Notes: generated by a model from the letters alone, not told the origin. Positions 8,152 through 16,575 are shown, numbered from the stretch's first letter. The stretch is 64,000 bases of DNA from Palsa-513 sp050010595 (GCA_050010595.1 JBEKKS010000011.1:18162-82161), one strand, 5' to 3'. Numbers and translations are program-made.

Positions 8152-9171
8152 GTGGCACGGGACTGGGACGACCTGGTCCTCACTCGTGCGGGGCGGCCGT
8201 CCGCGGTGGCACCAGACGAGCCGCAGGACGCCGCATCGGGCGAGCGCCGCGGCGCTTTTACGCGCCTGCGCGAGAGCCTGCGGGCGACGCGGCAGGCGAT
8301 CGGCAGCGAGGTCACTGCAACTTTCTCGCGAACGCTCGCCGAGCACGACTGGGAGGCGCTCGAGGAGGCGCTGATCGTCGCCGACGTCGGCGCGAGCGCC
8401 GCCGCACAGATCACCGCGGGTCTCGAAGCGACAGTGCGCAAGGAGCGCGTCGACGAGAGCGCGCTGCGTGAGCGTCTCGTCGAGCTGATCGCCGAGCAGG
8501 CCGCCGGAGCCGGTCCCGACGTGGAGCCGCTGCGCGCGACGATCGATCTGCGAGCGCACCCGTCCGTGCTGCTGATGGTTGGCGTCAACGGAACCGGCAA
8601 GACGACGACGCTCGGGAAGCTCGCCTGGCGCCTGCGCCACGACTTCGGTCTGCGCGTGCTGCTCGCCGCCGCCGACACGTTCCGGGCCGCAGCCGCCGAG
8701 CAGCTCGAGGGCTGGGCGCAGCGGGCCGGCTGTGACATCGTCACGGGCGCGCCGGGATCGGACCCAGGTGCCGTCGCCTTCGATGCGATTGCCCGTGCCC
8801 GCAGCGAGGGCTATGACGTCGTCCTCGTCGATACCGCCGGACGCCTGCACAATCAGGAGCCTTTGATGGCGGAGCTCGCGAAGGTCCGCCGCGTGATCGC
8901 CACCCAGCTCGACGGTGCGCCACACGAGACGCTGCTATCGCTCGACGCGACGACGGGCCAGAACGGACTGCGCCAGGCGGAAGCGTTCGCGGCCGCCGTC
9001 GCGATCGACGGCATCGCCCTGACCAAGCTCGACGGCAGCGCGAAAGGCGGGATCGCGCTTGCGATCGTGCGCGACCTCGCGATCCCCGTAAAGCTGATCG
9101 GCGTCGGCGAAGCGCTCGAGGATCTGCGCCCGTTCGACGCGCAGGAATACGCGCGCGCGCTGATCATGTAG
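8152..9171 (+). CDS. ftsY: Signal recognition particle receptor FtsY
   Basis: A 339-residue SRP receptor GTPase that docks ribosome-SRP complexes at the membrane. The NG domain shows G1 GVNGTGKTTT near residue 144, DTAGR (G3) and TKLDG (G4). The acidic A domain found in many FtsY proteins is almost absent: about 45 residues precede the N domain. The GTG at this position is the first usable start after smc; upstream the frame runs into smc with no conservation. Its partner ffh lies 1.4 kb downstream. Confidence 0.95.
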   Translation: MARDWDDLVLTRAGRPSAVAPDEPQDAASGERRGAFTRLRESLRATRQAIGSEVTATFSRTLAEHDWEALEEALIVADVGASAAAQITAGLEATVRKERVDESALRERLVELIAEQAAGAGPDVEPLRATIDLRAHPSVLLMVGVNGTGKTTTLGKLAWRLRHDFGLRVLLAAADTFRAAAAEQLEGWAQRAGCDIVTGAPGSDPGAVAFDAIARARSEGYDVVLVDTAGRLHNQEPLMAELAKVRRVIATQLDGAPHETLLSLDATTGQNGLRQAEAFAAAVAIDGIALTKLDGSAKGGIALAIVRDLAIPVKLIGVGEALEDLRPFDAQEYARALIM

Positions 9172-9203
9172 CAGCGCGGAGCCGGGCGCGCCATACTGGT
9201 TGC

Positions 9204-9635
9204 ATGGGCCTATGGGTCTTGTGGGTTGTGGTGGCTGGCGGCTTCACGGTCGGCGAGATGCACACGAACGGCTTCTACCTGGCGCCGTTCGCCCTTGGAG
9301 CCGTCCTCGCTGCGGTGCTGAGCTTGCTCGGCGTCGGTGGTGTCGTCTCGGCGGTCGGCTTTGTCGCCGCCTCGGCGGCGGTCATTCTCCTGCTGCGTCC
9401 GATCGCGATGCGCCATCGCCGCCTGCCGCCGCCAACGCGCACCGGCACTGCCGCACTCGTCGGTCAGCCGGCGCTCGTGATCGAGCGGATCGCCAACCAC
9501 GAGGGGCTCGGCACTGTGAAGATTGGCGGCGAGGTGTGGACGGCCAGGTCGTTTGACGAAGATCGCGAGATCGAGCCGGGCGAGCAGGTCGAGGTGGTCG
9601 AGATCAGGGGCGCGACCGCGCTCGTCCTCCCGTAG
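9204..9635 (+). CDS. NfeD-like membrane protein
   Basis: A 143-residue short NfeD-type protein. Hydrophobic segments lie at about 3-15, 27-45 and 47-66, followed by a soluble beta-rich OB-fold domain (about 80-143, with GTVKIGGEVWTARS and ending ATALVLP). NfeD proteins pair with SPFH/stomatin proteins, and an SPFH gene follows 16 bases later. A -10-like CATACT lies six bases ahead of the ATG. The pair is thought to organise membrane microdomains or membrane-protein quality control. Confidence 0.88.
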   Translation: MGLWVLWVVVAGGFTVGEMHTNGFYLAPFALGAVLAAVLSLLGVGGVVSAVGFVAASAAVILLLRPIAMRHRRLPPPTRTGTAALVGQPALVIERIANHEGLGTVKIGGEVWTARSFDEDREIEPGEQVEVVEIRGATALVLP

Positions 9636-9651
9636 GTAAAAGGAGCTTTTG

Positions 9652-10542
9652 ATGGTCGCAGTGATCGTTGTCGTTGTACTCGTAATCGTCGCGCTGTTCG
9701 TCGCCTCACGCTCGATCCGCGTGATCCCGCAGGCTCGCGCCGGCGTGCTCGAACGCCTCGGCCGCTATGCGCGGACGCTCGAGCCTGGCCTGAACATCGT
9801 CGTCCCCTTCGTCGAGCGCGTCAGGCCGCTGATCGACCTGCGTGAGCAGGTCGTCAACTTCAAGCCGCAGCCCGTCATCACGCAGGACAACGTCGTCGTG
9901 TCGATCGAGACGGTGCTCTACTTCACGATCACCGACCCGCGCAGCGCGACCTATGAGATCGCAAGCCCGCTGCAGGCGATCGAACAGCTGACGGTCACGA
10001 CGCTGCGCAACGTGATCGGCGGGATCACGCTCGAGGAGTCGCTGACGAGCCGCGAGAACGTCAACACGGAGCTGCGCGGCGTACTCGACGAGGCGACCGG
10101 TAAGTGGGGAATCCGGATCAACCGCGTCGAGATCAAGTCGGTCGATCCGCCGCCCGACATCAAGGCGGCAATGGAGAAGCAGATGCGCGCAGAGCGCGAC
10201 CGCCGCGCCGCGATCCTGACTGCCGAGGGCACGAAGCAGGCAGCGATCCTGACCGCCGAAGGCGACAAGCAGTCCGCGGTCCTGAAGGCCGAGGGAGCCC
10301 GCCAGGCGGCGATCCTACGCGCCGAGGGCGAGGCCAAGGCGATCGCGACGGTGTTCGATGCGATCCACAAGGGCGACGCGGACCAGAAGCTGCTGAGCTA
10401 CCAGTACCTCCAGATGCTGCCGCAGCTGGCCCAGGGTGAAGCGAACAAGGTGTTCGTCATCCCGTCCGAGTTCACGCAGGCATTCGCCGGCATCGGGGAT
10501 GCGCTGAGCAAGAACTCGAACGACAAGCAGATCGAGAAGTGA
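9652..10542 (+). CDS. SPFH/stomatin (slipin) family protein
   Basis: A 296-residue stomatin-like protein with one N-terminal membrane segment (about 1-20), an SPFH domain (about 25-190) and an Ala/Glu/Lys-rich coiled coil (about 170-245) that contains three copies of a short AILTAEG/AILRAEG-type repeat. The ATG was chosen over an upstream in-frame TTG because AGGAG lies six bases ahead of it. It probably forms a membrane scaffold with the NfeD-like neighbour. This conserved pair is often annotated as a protease-associated stomatin, but no protease gene is adjacent. Confidence 0.9.
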   Translation: MVAVIVVVVLVIVALFVASRSIRVIPQARAGVLERLGRYARTLEPGLNIVVPFVERVRPLIDLREQVVNFKPQPVITQDNVVVSIETVLYFTITDPRSATYEIASPLQAIEQLTVTTLRNVIGGITLEESLTSRENVNTELRGVLDEATGKWGIRINRVEIKSVDPPPDIKAAMEKQMRAERDRRAAILTAEGTKQAAILTAEGDKQSAVLKAEGARQAAILRAEGEAKAIATVFDAIHKGDADQKLLSYQYLQMLPQLAQGEANKVFVIPSEFTQAFAGIGDALSKNSNDKQIEK

Positions 10543-10591
10543 GGAACCGCAAGAACGCGCGCCGCGTTCCTCGCGGAGCGCGCTAACAGCG

Positions 10592-11923
10592 GTGTTCGAG
10601 GCCCTTTCGGAGAAGCTCCAGGCGACGCTCGCTGGTCTGCGCAGCCGCGGTACGCTGAGCGAGCAGGACGTAACGCAGGCACTGCGCGAGATTCGCCTTG
10701 CGTTGCTCGAGGCAGACGTCAACCTGGGCGTCGTCAAGCAGTTCGTCGGCGCGGTCCGTGAGCGGGCGGTTGGCGCTGAGATCGTCGGCAAGCTCAATCC
10801 CGGCCAGCAGGTGATCGCGATCGTGGGCGACGAGCTCACCCAGCTGCTCGGTGGTCCCGCCGCGGCGATCACTTTCGCATCGACACCGCCCACGGTGATC
10901 ATGATGGTCGGCCTCCAGGGGTCGGGCAAGACGACCGCGACCGCAAAGCTCGCCCGCTACCTGCAGTCCGAGCATCACAGCGCGGTCGCCGTTGCGGCCT
11001 GTGATACCCAGCGGCCCGCTGCGGTTGAGCAGCTCGTCACGGTCGCGACCAATGCTGGCGCGACCGTCTACGAGCAGGGCACCGAGCGCAGCCCCGTCGA
11101 GATCGCGAAGTGGGCGCTCGGGCGCGCGAAGAAGGAGGGCAAGGACGTCCTGATCGTCGACACCAGCGGACGCCTGCACGTCGATGAGGCGCTGATGACC
11201 GAGCTCTCGGAGATGCACGCCGCCACCCATGCCGACGACGTGCTGCTAGTGCTCGACGCGATGACTGGACAGGACGCCGTGAACGTCGCCGAGCAGTTCG
11301 CTGCCACACTGCCGCTCGACGGCACGATCCTGACAAAGCTCGACGGCGACGCACGCGGCGGCGCGGCGCTCTCGGTGCGGTCGGTGACAGGGAAGCCGAT
11401 CCTGTTCGCATCGGTCGGCGAGAAGCTCGACCAGTTCGAGCGCTTCCACCCGGAGCGGATGGCGCAGCGGATCCTCGGGATGGGCGATGTCCTGACGCTG
11501 ATCGAGAAGGCAGGCAAGGAGGCGGACGAGCAGGAGACCGCAAAGCTCGAGCAGCGGCTGCGCGCAGGCGAGTTCGACCTCGAGGACTTCCTCGATCAGC
11601 TGCGTATGATGCGGCGGATGGGCCCGCTACAGGGGCTCCTGCAGATGATCCCGGGCGTCGGAGCGCAGATGCGCGGGATGAAGGTGGATGAGCGCGAAAT
11701 CGATCGTATCCAGGCGATCATCCTTGCGATGACGCCCGAGGAGCGGCGTCGCCCCGAGCTGATCAAGGGGAGCCGGAGGCTGCGCATAGCCCGAGGCTCA
11801 GGCACGAGCGTGCAGGCTGTCAACCAGCTCGTCAAGCAATTCGGGCAGGTACGCAAGCTGATGAAGCAGGTTGGTCGCGGCAAGATGCCTGACTTGGGCG
11901 CGCTTGCGCGACAGCGTAACTAG
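10592..11923 (+). CDS. ffh: Signal recognition particle protein Ffh
   Basis: A 443-residue SRP54 GTPase that binds signal sequences and the 4.5S RNA. An N domain is followed by G1 GLQGSGKTT near residue 107, DTSGR, TKLDGDARGG and a methionine-rich M domain (about 300-435, with MRRMGPLQG and MIPGVGAQMRGM). The start is GTG. rpsP follows, the common ffh-rpsP-rimM-trmD-rplS order. The usual DTAGR of G3 reads DTSGR, a minor change. Confidence 0.96.
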   Translation: MFEALSEKLQATLAGLRSRGTLSEQDVTQALREIRLALLEADVNLGVVKQFVGAVRERAVGAEIVGKLNPGQQVIAIVGDELTQLLGGPAAAITFASTPPTVIMMVGLQGSGKTTATAKLARYLQSEHHSAVAVAACDTQRPAAVEQLVTVATNAGATVYEQGTERSPVEIAKWALGRAKKEGKDVLIVDTSGRLHVDEALMTELSEMHAATHADDVLLVLDAMTGQDAVNVAEQFAATLPLDGTILTKLDGDARGGAALSVRSVTGKPILFASVGEKLDQFERFHPERMAQRILGMGDVLTLIEKAGKEADEQETAKLEQRLRAGEFDLEDFLDQLRMMRRMGPLQGLLQMIPGVGAQMRGMKVDEREIDRIQAIILAMTPEERRRPELIKGSRRLRIARGSGTSVQAVNQLVKQFGQVRKLMKQVGRGKMPDLGALARQRN

Positions 11924-11943
11924 GGCGTCGGGCCCGGCTTCGC

Positions 11944-11949
11944 TAGGCT
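11944..11949 (+). promoter_or_regulatory. Putative -10 element of rpsP operon
   Basis: TAGGCT fits the TAnnnT -10 pattern seen repeatedly in this window. It lies 33 bases before the rpsP GTG, leaving room for a short leader with the AAGGGA ribosome-binding site. Confidence 0.4.
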
Positions 11950-11982
11950 GAGTGATCACAAAACGGCAAGCGAAGGGACAAA

Positions 11983-12228
11983 GTGGCGGTAAGACTGAGG
12001 CTGACGCGAATCGGCGCGCGGAAGGATCCGATCTGGCGAGTGGTCGTCGCTGACCAGCGCTCGCAGCGCGACGGTCGCGTGATCGAGACGGTCGGGCATT
12101 ACAACCCGCAGACCGATCCCTCCACGATCAAGCTCGACGAGGAGCGCGTTCGCCACTGGCTCGCGCAAGGCGCACAGCCGACGCAGACAGTGCGCAAGCT
12201 ACTGCGCACGCAGGGCATCACGGGCTAG
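11983..12228 (+). CDS. rpsP: 30S ribosomal protein S16
   Basis: An 81-residue S16 starting AVRLRLTRIGARKDPIWRVV after a GTG start, with the conserved IETVGHYNPQ segment. AAGGGA lies seven bases before the GTG. It is the first gene of the rpsP-khpA-rimM-trmD cluster. Confidence 0.95.
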   Translation: MAVRLRLTRIGARKDPIWRVVVADQRSQRDGRVIETVGHYNPQTDPSTIKLDEERVRHWLAQGAQPTQTVRKLLRTQGITG

Positions 12229-12232
12229 GGCG

Positions 12233-12472
12233 ATGGAGCTCACCGAGCTGCTCGCCTACCTCGCCGAAGGGCTCGTTGACGACCCGGAAGCGGTAACCGT
12301 GGACAGCTTCGAGGACAACCCCGGGACTGTCGTCCTCGAGCTCGCCGTCGGCACCGACGACTACGGCAAGGTAATCGGGCGCTCCGGAAGCACGGCGCAA
12401 GCCCTGCGACGTGTCATCAAGGCCGCTGGTGCGCAAACCGGCCAGCGCGTCCTCGTCGATATCGTGGACTAG
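12233..12472 (+). CDS. khpA: KH-domain RNA-binding protein KhpA
   Basis: A 79-residue single KH-domain protein, conserved between rpsP and rimM. The KH loop IGRSGSTAQAL replaces the canonical GKxGR form, and residues 40-79 form the KH core ending QRVLVDIVD. KhpA proteins bind RNA, often with KhpB/Jag. The stop codon abuts the rimM ATG. Confidence 0.85.
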   Translation: MELTELLAYLAEGLVDDPEAVTVDSFEDNPGTVVLELAVGTDDYGKVIGRSGSTAQALRRVIKAAGAQTGQRVLVDIVD

Positions 12473-12955
12473 ATGCGTGCCGGCGTCGTCGGCCGTCCGC
12501 ACGGGCTTGACGGAAGTTTCTACGTAGCCAGCCCGCAGCCCGCGTTGCTCGAGCTGGGAGCCGTGCTCAGCTTGAGCGGTGTCAGCACGACGGTCGTGCG
12601 CCGCGCGGGAACCGACGCGAAGCCGATCGTCCGGCTCGAGCTCTGCGGCGATCGCGCCGCCGCACAGGCGCTGCGCGGCGAAGAGCTCATCGGTCCCGAC
12701 CCCGAACGCTCGGCGCTCGCTCCCGACGAGTATCTGGCAAGCGATCTCGAGGGCTCACGGGTCGTCGACGGGGAGCGTGAGCTCGGCGTCGTTGCTCGAC
12801 TGATCGCGCTTCCCTCCTGCGAGTGCCTCGCCGTCACGCGACCCGGTAGCGCTGAGCTGCTGGTGCCGCTCGTGCGCGATGCGATCCGCTCGATCGACAT
12901 CGAGCGCAAGCTGATCGATGTGGACGGCGCCTTCCTTGGGGACATGGCGAGGTGA
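12473..12955 (+). CDS. rimM: Ribosome maturation factor RimM
   Basis: A 160-residue 30S maturation factor. It starts MRAGVVGRPHGLDGSFYV, the family GxVxxPHGLxGxV motif, followed by a C-terminal PRC-barrel domain ending LIDVDGAFLGDM. Length is normal. The stop codon overlaps the trmD GTG by four bases (GTGA), so translation is probably coupled. Confidence 0.92.
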   Translation: MRAGVVGRPHGLDGSFYVASPQPALLELGAVLSLSGVSTTVVRRAGTDAKPIVRLELCGDRAAAQALRGEELIGPDPERSALAPDEYLASDLEGSRVVDGERELGVVARLIALPSCECLAVTRPGSAELLVPLVRDAIRSIDIERKLIDVDGAFLGDMAR

Positions 12956-13623
12956 GGCTCGACATCGTCACACTGTTTCCCGAGGCCTTCGAGTGGTTCG
13001 CCGGTCAGCGTCACGTCGCGAACGCGCTCGCGGCCGGTAGCAGTCTCACGCTGATCAACCCTCGCGACCACACCCCGCTCAGCGGCGGTCAGGTCGACGA
13101 CGCGCCGTTTGGCGGCGGTGCCGGAATGGTCCTGCGCGTCGATGTGATGGACGCCGCGCTGCGCGCACACTACGGCGAGGACCCGGTCGAGCTGCGCCAA
13201 CGCCGGCGCGTGGTCCTGCTCAGTCCCGTCGGCCGCCTGCTCGACGAAGCGCTCGTCAGCGAGCTCGCGGAGGAGCCGGCTCTGACGCTGCTGTCCGGCC
13301 GCTACGAGGGCTTTGACGAGCGGATCGCCGAGCACTTCGCGAGCGACGTGGTCTCGATCGGGCGCTACGTGCTGGCCGGCGGCGAGCTGCCCGCGATGGT
13401 GCTTGCGGACGCCGTTCTGCGCAAGTTGCCAGGCTCGCTGGGCCACGCCGCCTCAGCGGTCGAGGAATCGTTCAGCGAGGCGCTCGAGGGCATGCCCGAA
13501 TACCCGCACTACACGCGCCCCGCCGCCTACCGTGGTTGGGCGGTCCCCGAGGTCCTGCTGGGCGGCCACCACGAGGAGATCCGGCGCTGGCGGCTCGAGC
13601 AGGCGCGCAACCGCGCGCGCTGA
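12952..13623 (+). CDS. trmD: tRNA (guanine-37-N1)-methyltransferase TrmD
   Basis: A 223-residue SPOUT methyltransferase that makes m1G37 in tRNA. The trefoil-knot SAM site is visible: LLSGRYEGFDERI near 115 and SIGRYVLAGGELPA near 140. It is about 20 residues shorter than the E. coli enzyme at the C-terminus. The start is a GTG overlapping the rimM stop codon. rplS follows as usual. Confidence 0.95.
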   Translation: MRLDIVTLFPEAFEWFAGQRHVANALAAGSSLTLINPRDHTPLSGGQVDDAPFGGGAGMVLRVDVMDAALRAHYGEDPVELRQRRRVVLLSPVGRLLDEALVSELAEEPALTLLSGRYEGFDERIAEHFASDVVSIGRYVLAGGELPAMVLADAVLRKLPGSLGHAASAVEESFSEALEGMPEYPHYTRPAAYRGWAVPEVLLGGHHEEIRRWRLEQARNRAR

Positions 13624-13649
13624 GCCGGCCCCCGGCGACGCCGGCGCGC

Positions 13650-13655
13650 TAGGAT
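13650..13655 (+). promoter_or_regulatory. Putative -10 element of rplS
   Basis: TAGGAT, an exact Streptomyces-type -10 hexamer, lies 44 bases before the rplS ATG. Transcription would start near 13662 and give a leader of about 38 nt made almost entirely of the hairpin and U-tract described separately. Confidence 0.4.
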
Positions 13656-13665
13656 TCGTCGGCTC

Positions 13666-13696
13666 GCGCGGTGGATACTTGCCGCGCATCTTTTTT
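13666..13696 (+). terminator. Attenuator-like hairpin in the rplS leader
   Basis: GCGCGG (13666-13671) pairs perfectly with CCGCGC (13682-13687) around a ten-base loop. ATC and then six T residues (13691-13696) follow, three bases before the rplS ATG. This is the form of an intrinsic terminator, and no Shine-Dalgarno sequence fits between it and the start. It may be a premature terminator or autoregulatory element controlling L19, or the terminator of the trmD transcript. Confidence 0.5.
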
Positions 13697-13699
13697 GCC

Positions 13700-14314
13700 A
13701 TGAGCACGATCATCGACAGGATCGAGCGCGATCAACTGCGCCGCGTCCCCCGCTTCGCCCCCGGCGACCGCCTGAAGGTGCATTTCCAGGTGATCGAAGG
13801 CAGCCGCCGCCGGACGCAGGTGTTCGAGGGCATCGCGATCAAGCGCCAGGGGCACGGCGTGCGCGAGACCTTCACTGTGCGCAAGCAGTCGTTCGGCGTC
13901 GGGGTCGAGCGGACGTTCCCCTTGCATTCGCCGAAGATCGAGCGGATCGAGGTTGCGGCCCGCGGCGACGTGCGGCGCGCCAAGCTCTACTACCTGCGCG
14001 ACCGTGTCGGCAAGGCAGCCCGTGTGCGAGAGCGCGGCTACGTCGGACCGGAGGTCACGATCGAGCCAGGTCTGCTTCACGCGCCGGCGGCGCCCGAGAG
14101 CGAGCCGATCCCCGAACCTGCCGCTGTCGAGGAGGAGGGCGCGAGCACCGCGCCGGACGAGCTCACCGAGCCTGTGGCGCCGTCGGACAGCGCCGAGGCG
14201 GAGGGCGCGAGCACCGAGCCGGCGGAGCCGACCGAGCCCGCGGCGGAGCCGGACGGCGCCGAGGAGCCCGCAGCCGCCGTCGCAGCCGAGGCGGAGGCCG
14301 CGAGCTCGGAGTGA
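13700..14314 (+). CDS. rplS: 50S ribosomal protein L19 with acidic C-terminal extension
   Basis: A 204-residue protein whose first 115 or so residues are a normal L19 (MSTIIDRIERDQ, FEGIAIKRQGHG, SFGVGVERTFPLHSPKI and RRAKLYYLRDRVGKAARVRE). A further 85-90 residues form a low-complexity Ala/Glu/Pro-rich tail that includes two related copies of EGAST-P-E-TEP. The ATG lacks a Shine-Dalgarno sequence and follows a hairpin and T-tract. A TTG 21 bases upstream is in frame but would add residues not seen in L19. The tail is probably disordered; its role is unknown. Confidence 0.95.
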   Translation: MSTIIDRIERDQLRRVPRFAPGDRLKVHFQVIEGSRRRTQVFEGIAIKRQGHGVRETFTVRKQSFGVGVERTFPLHSPKIERIEVAARGDVRRAKLYYLRDRVGKAARVRERGYVGPEVTIEPGLLHAPAAPESEPIPEPAAVEEEGASTAPDELTEPVAPSDSAEAEGASTEPAEPTEPAAEPDGAEEPAAAVAAEAEAASSE

Positions 14315-14408
14315 ACCGGCGACGCACGAGCCACGCGGCGCTGAAGGGTGTCGTGTGCGTTGCGTCGCGCGGTCACAATCCACGGGTGCTCGAACGACAA
14401 GCTGTTTG

Positions 14409-14963
14409 ATGTCTCGCGCAGACAATCGCAGCGATGCCGAGCTCTTGCGTGCCACGAGCCAGGAAGGCGATGCCTTCGGCGAGTTCTATGCGCGGCACGA
14501 GCGGCGCCTGCTCTCATACCTCGTGCGGCGCACCGGTAGCGGCGAGATCGCGGCCGATCTCTGCGCGGAGGTCTTCGCCGCAGCCCTCGCTGCCCGCCGC
14601 GCCGGCGCTCCCGTGCCGCAGGTGCCGGTCGCCTGGCTGTTTGCGGTCGCCAACCACAAGCTCGCCGACAGCGCGCGCCGCGCGCGCGTCGAGGATCGAG
14701 CGAGACAGGCAATGCAGATGCGGGCGATCGAGCTGACTCGCGGCCAGATCACGGACATCGAGCGGCTCTGCGCCGAGTCCGAGGTCGAGACGCTGCTTGC
14801 CGGGCTCAACACCGACCAGCGCGCGGCGCTGCTCGATCACGTGGTCGACGAGCGCGCCTACGACGAGATTGCGGCCGGCCTGCGCTGCTCGGAGTCGGTT
14901 GTGCGCAAGCGCGTCAGCCGCGGTCTTGCCGAGCTGAGGCTCCGACTGGAGAGCGCTCGCTGA
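14409..14963 (+). CDS. RNA polymerase sigma-70 family factor (ECF-like)
   Basis: A 184-residue sigma factor with region 2 (about 10-80; FGEFYARHERRLLSYL and VPVAWLFAVANHKLADSARR) and region 4 (about 125-180; a helix-turn-helix around YDEIAAGLRCSESVVRKRVSRGL). This is the size of an ECF factor. It lies between rplS and lepB, which usually adjoin. The stop codon overlaps by one base the ATG of a 65-residue membrane protein, which could be its regulator. The promoters it recognises cannot be deduced here. Confidence 0.85.
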   Translation: MSRADNRSDAELLRATSQEGDAFGEFYARHERRLLSYLVRRTGSGEIAADLCAEVFAAALAARRAGAPVPQVPVAWLFAVANHKLADSARRARVEDRARQAMQMRAIELTRGQITDIERLCAESEVETLLAGLNTDQRAALLDHVVDERAYDEIAAGLRCSESVVRKRVSRGLAELRLRLESAR

Positions 14964-15160
14964 TGCTGCTGCCGCAGCTGCACGAGGAGCTGACGCGCGC
15001 CGCGGCCGCGCGACACCCGGTGCGTCGCGCCGGTGGCATCACCGTCGGCGCGCTCGGCGCTGCGTTTGCGGCGCTACTGCTCGCGGCTCCGACCGCGCAC
15101 GCGCGGCTCGCGGATCTCGCCGTGAGCATCGCGACGACGCACCTGCGGGGCGTGCTGTGA
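14963..15160 (+). CDS. Small single-pass membrane protein
   Basis: A 65-residue protein with a short polar N-terminus, one hydrophobic segment (about 27-45, rich in Gly, Ala and Leu) and a short tail. It overlaps the sigma factor gene by one base and lepB by four bases (GTGA), so all three are probably translated together. By position it could be a minimal anti-sigma or membrane tether, but it shows no zinc-binding or anti-sigma motif. I do not recognise the family. Confidence 0.65.
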   Translation: MLLPQLHEELTRAAAARHPVRRAGGITVGALGAAFAALLLAAPTAHARLADLAVSIATTHLRGVL

Positions 15161-15777
15161 ACCTCATCCGGCGGGCCCGCGGTAACCAGGTCGTCGAATT
15201 CGTCCTGATCGTGGCGCTCGCGCTCGGCCTGGCGTGGCTGATCCAGGCGTTCGTCGTCAAGCCATACCGGATCCCCACCGGCTCGATGGAGCCGACACTC
15301 GGGATCGGCCAGCGCGTCCTCGTCGATCGCCTTGGGAACGACTTCTTCGATCCGTCGGTCGGCGACATCGTTGTCTTCCATCCGCCGGAGGGCGCGCTTC
15401 AGGGCGGCGACGGGGTCTGCGGCGTTGCGTTCCCGACCGACGAGATGTGTCCGCGCCCGACCGCCAAGGAGTCGAACACGACCTACATCAAGCGCGTCGT
15501 CGCGGTCGGCGGTGACACGATCGCCCTGATCAACGGCCACGTGATCCTCAACGGCAAGCGCCAGAAGGAGACGTTCGCCAACTTCTCCGATTGCGACATC
15601 GCCTCGAACTGCACCTACACGAAGCCGATCAAAGTTCCCGCCGGTTACTACTTCATGATGGGCGACAACCGTGGCAACTCCGATGACAGCCGGTTCTGGG
15701 GACCAATCCCCGACGCCTGGGTCATCGGCGAAGCATTCGCCACCTACTGGCCGCCCGACAGGATCGGCTTCTTCTAG
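15157..15777 (+). CDS. lepB: Signal peptidase I
   Basis: A 206-residue type I signal peptidase with one N-terminal membrane segment (about 14-31) and an external catalytic domain. The nucleophile is Ser43 in TGSMEPTL, and the general base is Lys112 in YIKRVVAVGGD. Box E is MGDNRGNSDDSRFWGP near 168-183. It cleaves signal peptides of exported proteins. The GTG start overlaps the preceding stop codon, and rnhB follows as usual. Confidence 0.95.
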   Translation: MNLIRRARGNQVVEFVLIVALALGLAWLIQAFVVKPYRIPTGSMEPTLGIGQRVLVDRLGNDFFDPSVGDIVVFHPPEGALQGGDGVCGVAFPTDEMCPRPTAKESNTTYIKRVVAVGGDTIALINGHVILNGKRQKETFANFSDCDIASNCTYTKPIKVPAGYYFMMGDNRGNSDDSRFWGPIPDAWVIGEAFATYWPPDRIGFF

Positions 15778-15850
15778 CGCGCGGGCGCGTCGCTCGGCCC
15801 GCCGGCGCAGCAGCGGTCCACGCCTCTTCGGTTTCGACCGGGCGCTCGGC

Positions 15851-16441
15851 ATGCGCTTCGTCGCCGGCGCCGACGAGGCGGGGCGAGGGTGCCTTGCCGG
15901 CCCGCTCGTCGCCGCCGCCGTGCTGTTCGATTACGGAGCGCTCAGCACGCGTGAGCTCCGCTCCCTGAGCGCACTGAACGATTCCAAGCAGCACGATCAT
16001 GCCGCGCGGGAGGCGCTCTACCCGCTGGTGTTGCAAAGCGCGCGCGCAGTGGCGGTCGTGTCGCGCTCGGTTCGCAGCATCGACTCCTGCGGCCTCCACG
16101 TCACGAATCTAGGTGCGCTCTCGGATGCGCTGCGGACCGTCGCCTGCGACGGGTGTCTGTGCCTTGTCGACGGGTTCGCCGTGCCCGACGTGGGCCACGA
16201 GCAGCGCGCGATCGTCGACGGGGACGCGACGAGCGCGGCGATCGCGGCGGCTTCGATCATCGCCAAGGTCACGCGCGATCGCTACATGCAACGCGCGGAC
16301 GAGCGCCATCCGGGCTGGAAGTTCGCGGTGCATGTCGGCTATTCGACGCCTGAGCATCGCGCGGCGATCGCGCGCCAGGGGGTCTCGCCACTGCATCGCA
16401 TGTCTTTCCAGTCCTCGGCCTACGAGCAGCTGGCGCTTTAG
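15851..16441 (+). CDS. rnhB: Ribonuclease HII
   Basis: A 196-residue RNase HII that removes ribonucleotides from DNA-RNA hybrids. The active-site motif DEAGRGCLAGPL lies at 8-19, a further acid is in VDGFAVPD, and the STPEHRAAI segment is near 165. The ATG used here is the first in frame. The preceding codons (RLFGFDRALG) resemble the family N-terminus, so a start further upstream at a non-ATG codon is possible. It is followed by yraN on the opposite strand. Confidence 0.9.
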   Translation: MRFVAGADEAGRGCLAGPLVAAAVLFDYGALSTRELRSLSALNDSKQHDHAAREALYPLVLQSARAVAVVSRSVRSIDSCGLHVTNLGALSDALRTVACDGCLCLVDGFAVPDVGHEQRAIVDGDATSAAIAAASIIAKVTRDRYMQRADERHPGWKFAVHVGYSTPEHRAAIARQGVSPLHRMSFQSSAYEQLAL

Positions 16442-16575
16442 GGCCTATCCGGTCGGGCAGGGCGCTCCCCGGCTGCGCCCGGCTGATCCCCCTTCGGTCA
16501 GTGAGACTGTGGGATCGTCGTCGCGCCGCTCGGTCTCCGGCCCCCCGGCTTCGTGACCCCTACCGAGATAGGCCG

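Noticed and set aside
16442..16575. Possible structured RNA or terminator between rnhB and yraN
   Set aside because: GGCCTATC near 16443 and GATAGGCC near 16568 are complementary but over 100 bases apart, and the inner hairpins are weak; nothing matches a known RNA.
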